Shown here piece after piece: positions 48,269 to 49,765 of a stretch of DNA of 49,765 bases. The position numbers were made by a program, and so were the translations under genes. The stretch is taken from assembly GCA_024688505.1 (NCBI GenBank), contig JAILDZ010000074.1:1-49765 (forward strand), given 5' to 3'. This stretch comes from Lachnospiraceae bacterium. GTDB taxonomy: Bacteria > Bacillota > Clostridia > Lachnospirales > Lachnospiraceae. The stretch's first letter is position 1. Each line of letters starts with the position of its first letter. The notes under the pieces were generated by a model, which saw nothing but the letters and a program-made list of their open reading frames with translations, searched no databases and was not told the origin of the DNA.

Positions 48269-49765
48269 ATGAAAGAAACGAAAAAGAAATCATTTTCTGC
48301 TGGTTTTTTGTTTGCGGCGGTGGGGATCCTCTGCCTCATTGTTGCTGTGGCGCTCATCTTTAATCAATATGCCAACCGGGAAAAGATAGATGTGAATGAT
48401 TATTCACATCCTGCCGAAGTATCCCACAGGGTTCTTTTTATCAGTTCTTATAACCCCCTTTACTATACATATGAAAAACAGGCAGCGGGTCTGGCGCTGG
48501 GACTCTATCCTCACGGTATAGAGTATGACGTGGTCTATATGGATTCCAAGCGATACAGCATGCGTATCGATACTGTGAACTTCTACAGGTTTCTTTCTTC
48601 CAGACTGGATGAGCATGATTACGAAGCTGTGCTCATAGGCGATGACGCCGCGCTTTCATTTGCCCTTGAATACAGGGATTCTTTATTCCCGGATCTGCCG
48701 GTAGTCTTCTTCGGCATAAATGAATATGATCTGGCGGAGAAAGCTGCATCTACACCGGGATTCACAGGTTTTTATGAGAATAACTATATGATGGACACTC
48801 TGGAGATAGTGGACAGGCTCTATCCGGATGATGTGACATATGTGCTCCTTAGGGATGATTCCGCAGCAGGACTTTCTGATAAAGAGATCTTTGACGAGTT
48901 TAAAGAAACAAATCCCGGTTATGAATACATGGAAATAAACACCATGGCAATGCCCCAAGAGAGATTCTTAAAGTATCTGGAAACTCTGCCGGAAAACGCT
49001 GTGGTCATATACGGTACATGCTATACGGATGTGGAAGAAAATACATATTCTCTATTAAACAGGACAAATACCATCCTGAACCATACCGATGCGCCTCTTT
49101 TCAGGAACTATAACGGAGGCGAGGGCACGGGAATAGCGGGCGGCATATCCATGGATATGTCGGTGCAGTGTCGGGAAGCCGGTGAGACTGTAAATCGGAT
49201 CCTGATGGGAGAAGACGTGGACAGTATCCCGCTGGATGTAGATACTCCCAGCGTGTCCGCATTTGACTATTCCGTAATGAAGGACAGGGGGCTTGATATG
49301 AGCATCCTTCCTGCGGATACCGTCTTTTATAATGAGCCGGAAACATTTATGAAAAGATATGGCAGCATCCTGCCGGCGGCGCTTCTCATCCTCTTTGGAA
49401 TGCTCTGCTTCATAGCCACCGCAAATCTGTCCATTATGGAAGCAAAGAAATTCAACCAGGAGATCGTGAGATCCAAGAACGATATAGAGGCTTCCAGGAT
49501 CAAGCTTTTGTATCAGGCTCAGCATGATGAATTCTTGGATATCTATAACAGAAGATATGCCACTGAAGTGATGAATACATATCTGAAAGCAGACTCGAAA
49601 TATGCCATTGCCCTGGCAGATCTTGATGACTTTAAGGGTATAAACGAGACCTACGGTCATGAAGGCGCAGATGAGATATTAAAGATGGTGGGGCAGCGGA
49701 TAAAGAAGCGCTGTGAGGAAAAGGGCTGGCTTCTGGCCAGATTCGGAGGAGACGAATTCCTCTTT
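48269..49765 (+). CDS. Diguanylate cyclase with extracytoplasmic substrate-binding-like domain, 3' truncated
   Basis: The frame is open from ATG 48269 to the right edge (499 codons visible). TM1 lies at about residues 13-33. An extracellular domain (about 50-350) starts HRVLFISSYNPLYYTYEKQA and has GDDAALSFALEYRDSLFPDLPVVFFG and the later VVIYGTCYTDV, resembling the ABC-transporter substrate-binding (BMP/ABC_sub_bind) fold. TM2 is at about 367-389 (LPAALLILFGMLCFIATANL). The cytoplasmic GGDEF begins at about residue 410 and ends in the active-site GGDEF at 493-497, just before the edge; no RxxD I-site is visible before it. The RBS AGAGGAG is at about 48253-48259. Likely senses an external ligand and makes c-di-GMP. 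Confidence 0.9.
   Translation, partial: MKETKKKSFSAGFLFAAVGILCLIVAVALIFNQYANREKIDVNDYSHPAEVSHRVLFISSYNPLYYTYEKQAAGLALGLYPHGIEYDVVYMDSKRYSMRIDTVNFYRFLSSRLDEHDYEAVLIGDDAALSFALEYRDSLFPDLPVVFFGINEYDLAEKAASTPGFTGFYENNYMMDTLEIVDRLYPDDVTYVLLRDDSAAGLSDKEIFDEFKETNPGYEYMEINTMAMPQERFLKYLETLPENAVVIYGTCYTDVEENTYSLLNRTNTILNHTDAPLFRNYNGGEGTGIAGGISMDMSVQCREAGETVNRILMGEDVDSIPLDVDTPSVSAFDYSVMKDRGLDMSILPADTVFYNEPETFMKRYGSILPAALLILFGMLCFIATANLSIMEAKKFNQEIVRSKNDIEASRIKLLYQAQHDEFLDIYNRRYATEVMNTYLKADSKYAIALADLDDFKGINETYGHEGADEILKMVGQRIKKRCEEKGWLLARFGGDEFLF

Overview
The window looks like a chromosomal segment of a strict-anaerobe Firmicute, most likely family Lachnospiraceae. The evidence is the gene content: a split EcfA1/EcfA2/EcfT module, an archaeal-type ProRS, an FMN-riboswitch-controlled riboflavin transporter, a CIRCE-controlled clpB, a Y-family polymerase followed by a YolD protein, sigma-A promoters with TATAAT boxes, and strong AGGAGG ribosome binding sites with frequent TTG/GTG starts. 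The GC content appears to be in the mid-40s percent. Genus cannot be fixed from the sequence alone. I see no prophage, insertion sequence, rRNA operon or CRISPR array. This is mostly core metabolism and housekeeping.

Layout. 1-2261: the ECF transporter energising module (ecfA1 cut by the left edge, ecfA2, ecfT). 2309-6095: proS, a tRNA nucleotidyltransferase, a membrane-anchored FKBP-type isomerase and a PH-domain protein. 6096-6604 is the only long stretch without protein genes. It holds a long imperfect hairpin, a tRNA-Pro(GGG) gene with promoter and terminator, and a strange partial copy of the tRNA 3' end interrupted by a compact three-way-junction fold. 6605-11352: a small FakA/DAK-C-terminal-like protein, a 931-residue multi-cluster iron-sulfur flavoprotein, an orphan HypA and proA. 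11360-13049: a YgjP-like metallopeptidase (minus), a Gfo/Idh/MocA oxidoreductase and an unannotated 55-residue protein. 13092-16183 (all minus): uppP, then a padR - HAAS/DUF1700-like - DUF4097-like envelope-signalling cassette whose 5' leader has five tandem 15-bp repeats. 16386-18954: M18 aminopeptidase and a HI0933-family flavoprotein. 18986-24386: a polytopic membrane protein, ahcY, a CorC/HlyC-type CBS protein and a chemoreceptor. 24516-27112: aspartate kinase, metA and a small protein.

27153-32936: a membrane protein, a PfkB-family protein lacking the catalytic Asp, maf, a STAS protein plus RsbW-like partner, and clpB. 33159-33935: ribU with its FMN riboswitch. 34050-39704: a diguanylate cyclase, xpaC-like, telA-like, nicotinate phosphoribosyltransferase and uridine kinase. 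39824-41478: an SOS-controlled Y-family polymerase and YolD. 41487-45998 (minus): a lipoprotein with a transglutaminase-like protein, an AraC regulator, a small membrane protein, metF and a YvyF-like zinc protein. 46145-49765: MATE exporter, histidine phosphatase, and a second diguanylate cyclase with an extracytoplasmic substrate-binding-like domain, cut by the right edge.

How genes connect. ecfAAT is the shared energiser that RibU, encoded 31 kb away, would need. lysC, metA, metF and ahcY are steps of aspartate-to-methionine synthesis and the methyl cycle. MetA carries Glu111, which predicts O-acetylhomoserine. Three regulatory circuits can be read directly: HrcA/CIRCE on clpB, LexA on the polymerase, and FMN on ribU. 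The most unusual sequences are the tRNA-derived structured region (6433-6586), the padR leader repeats (16218-16292), the 210-bp giant inverted repeat (32943-33152), the apparently leaderless SOS polymerase, and the flavoprotein/HypA/DAK-C-like gene group.
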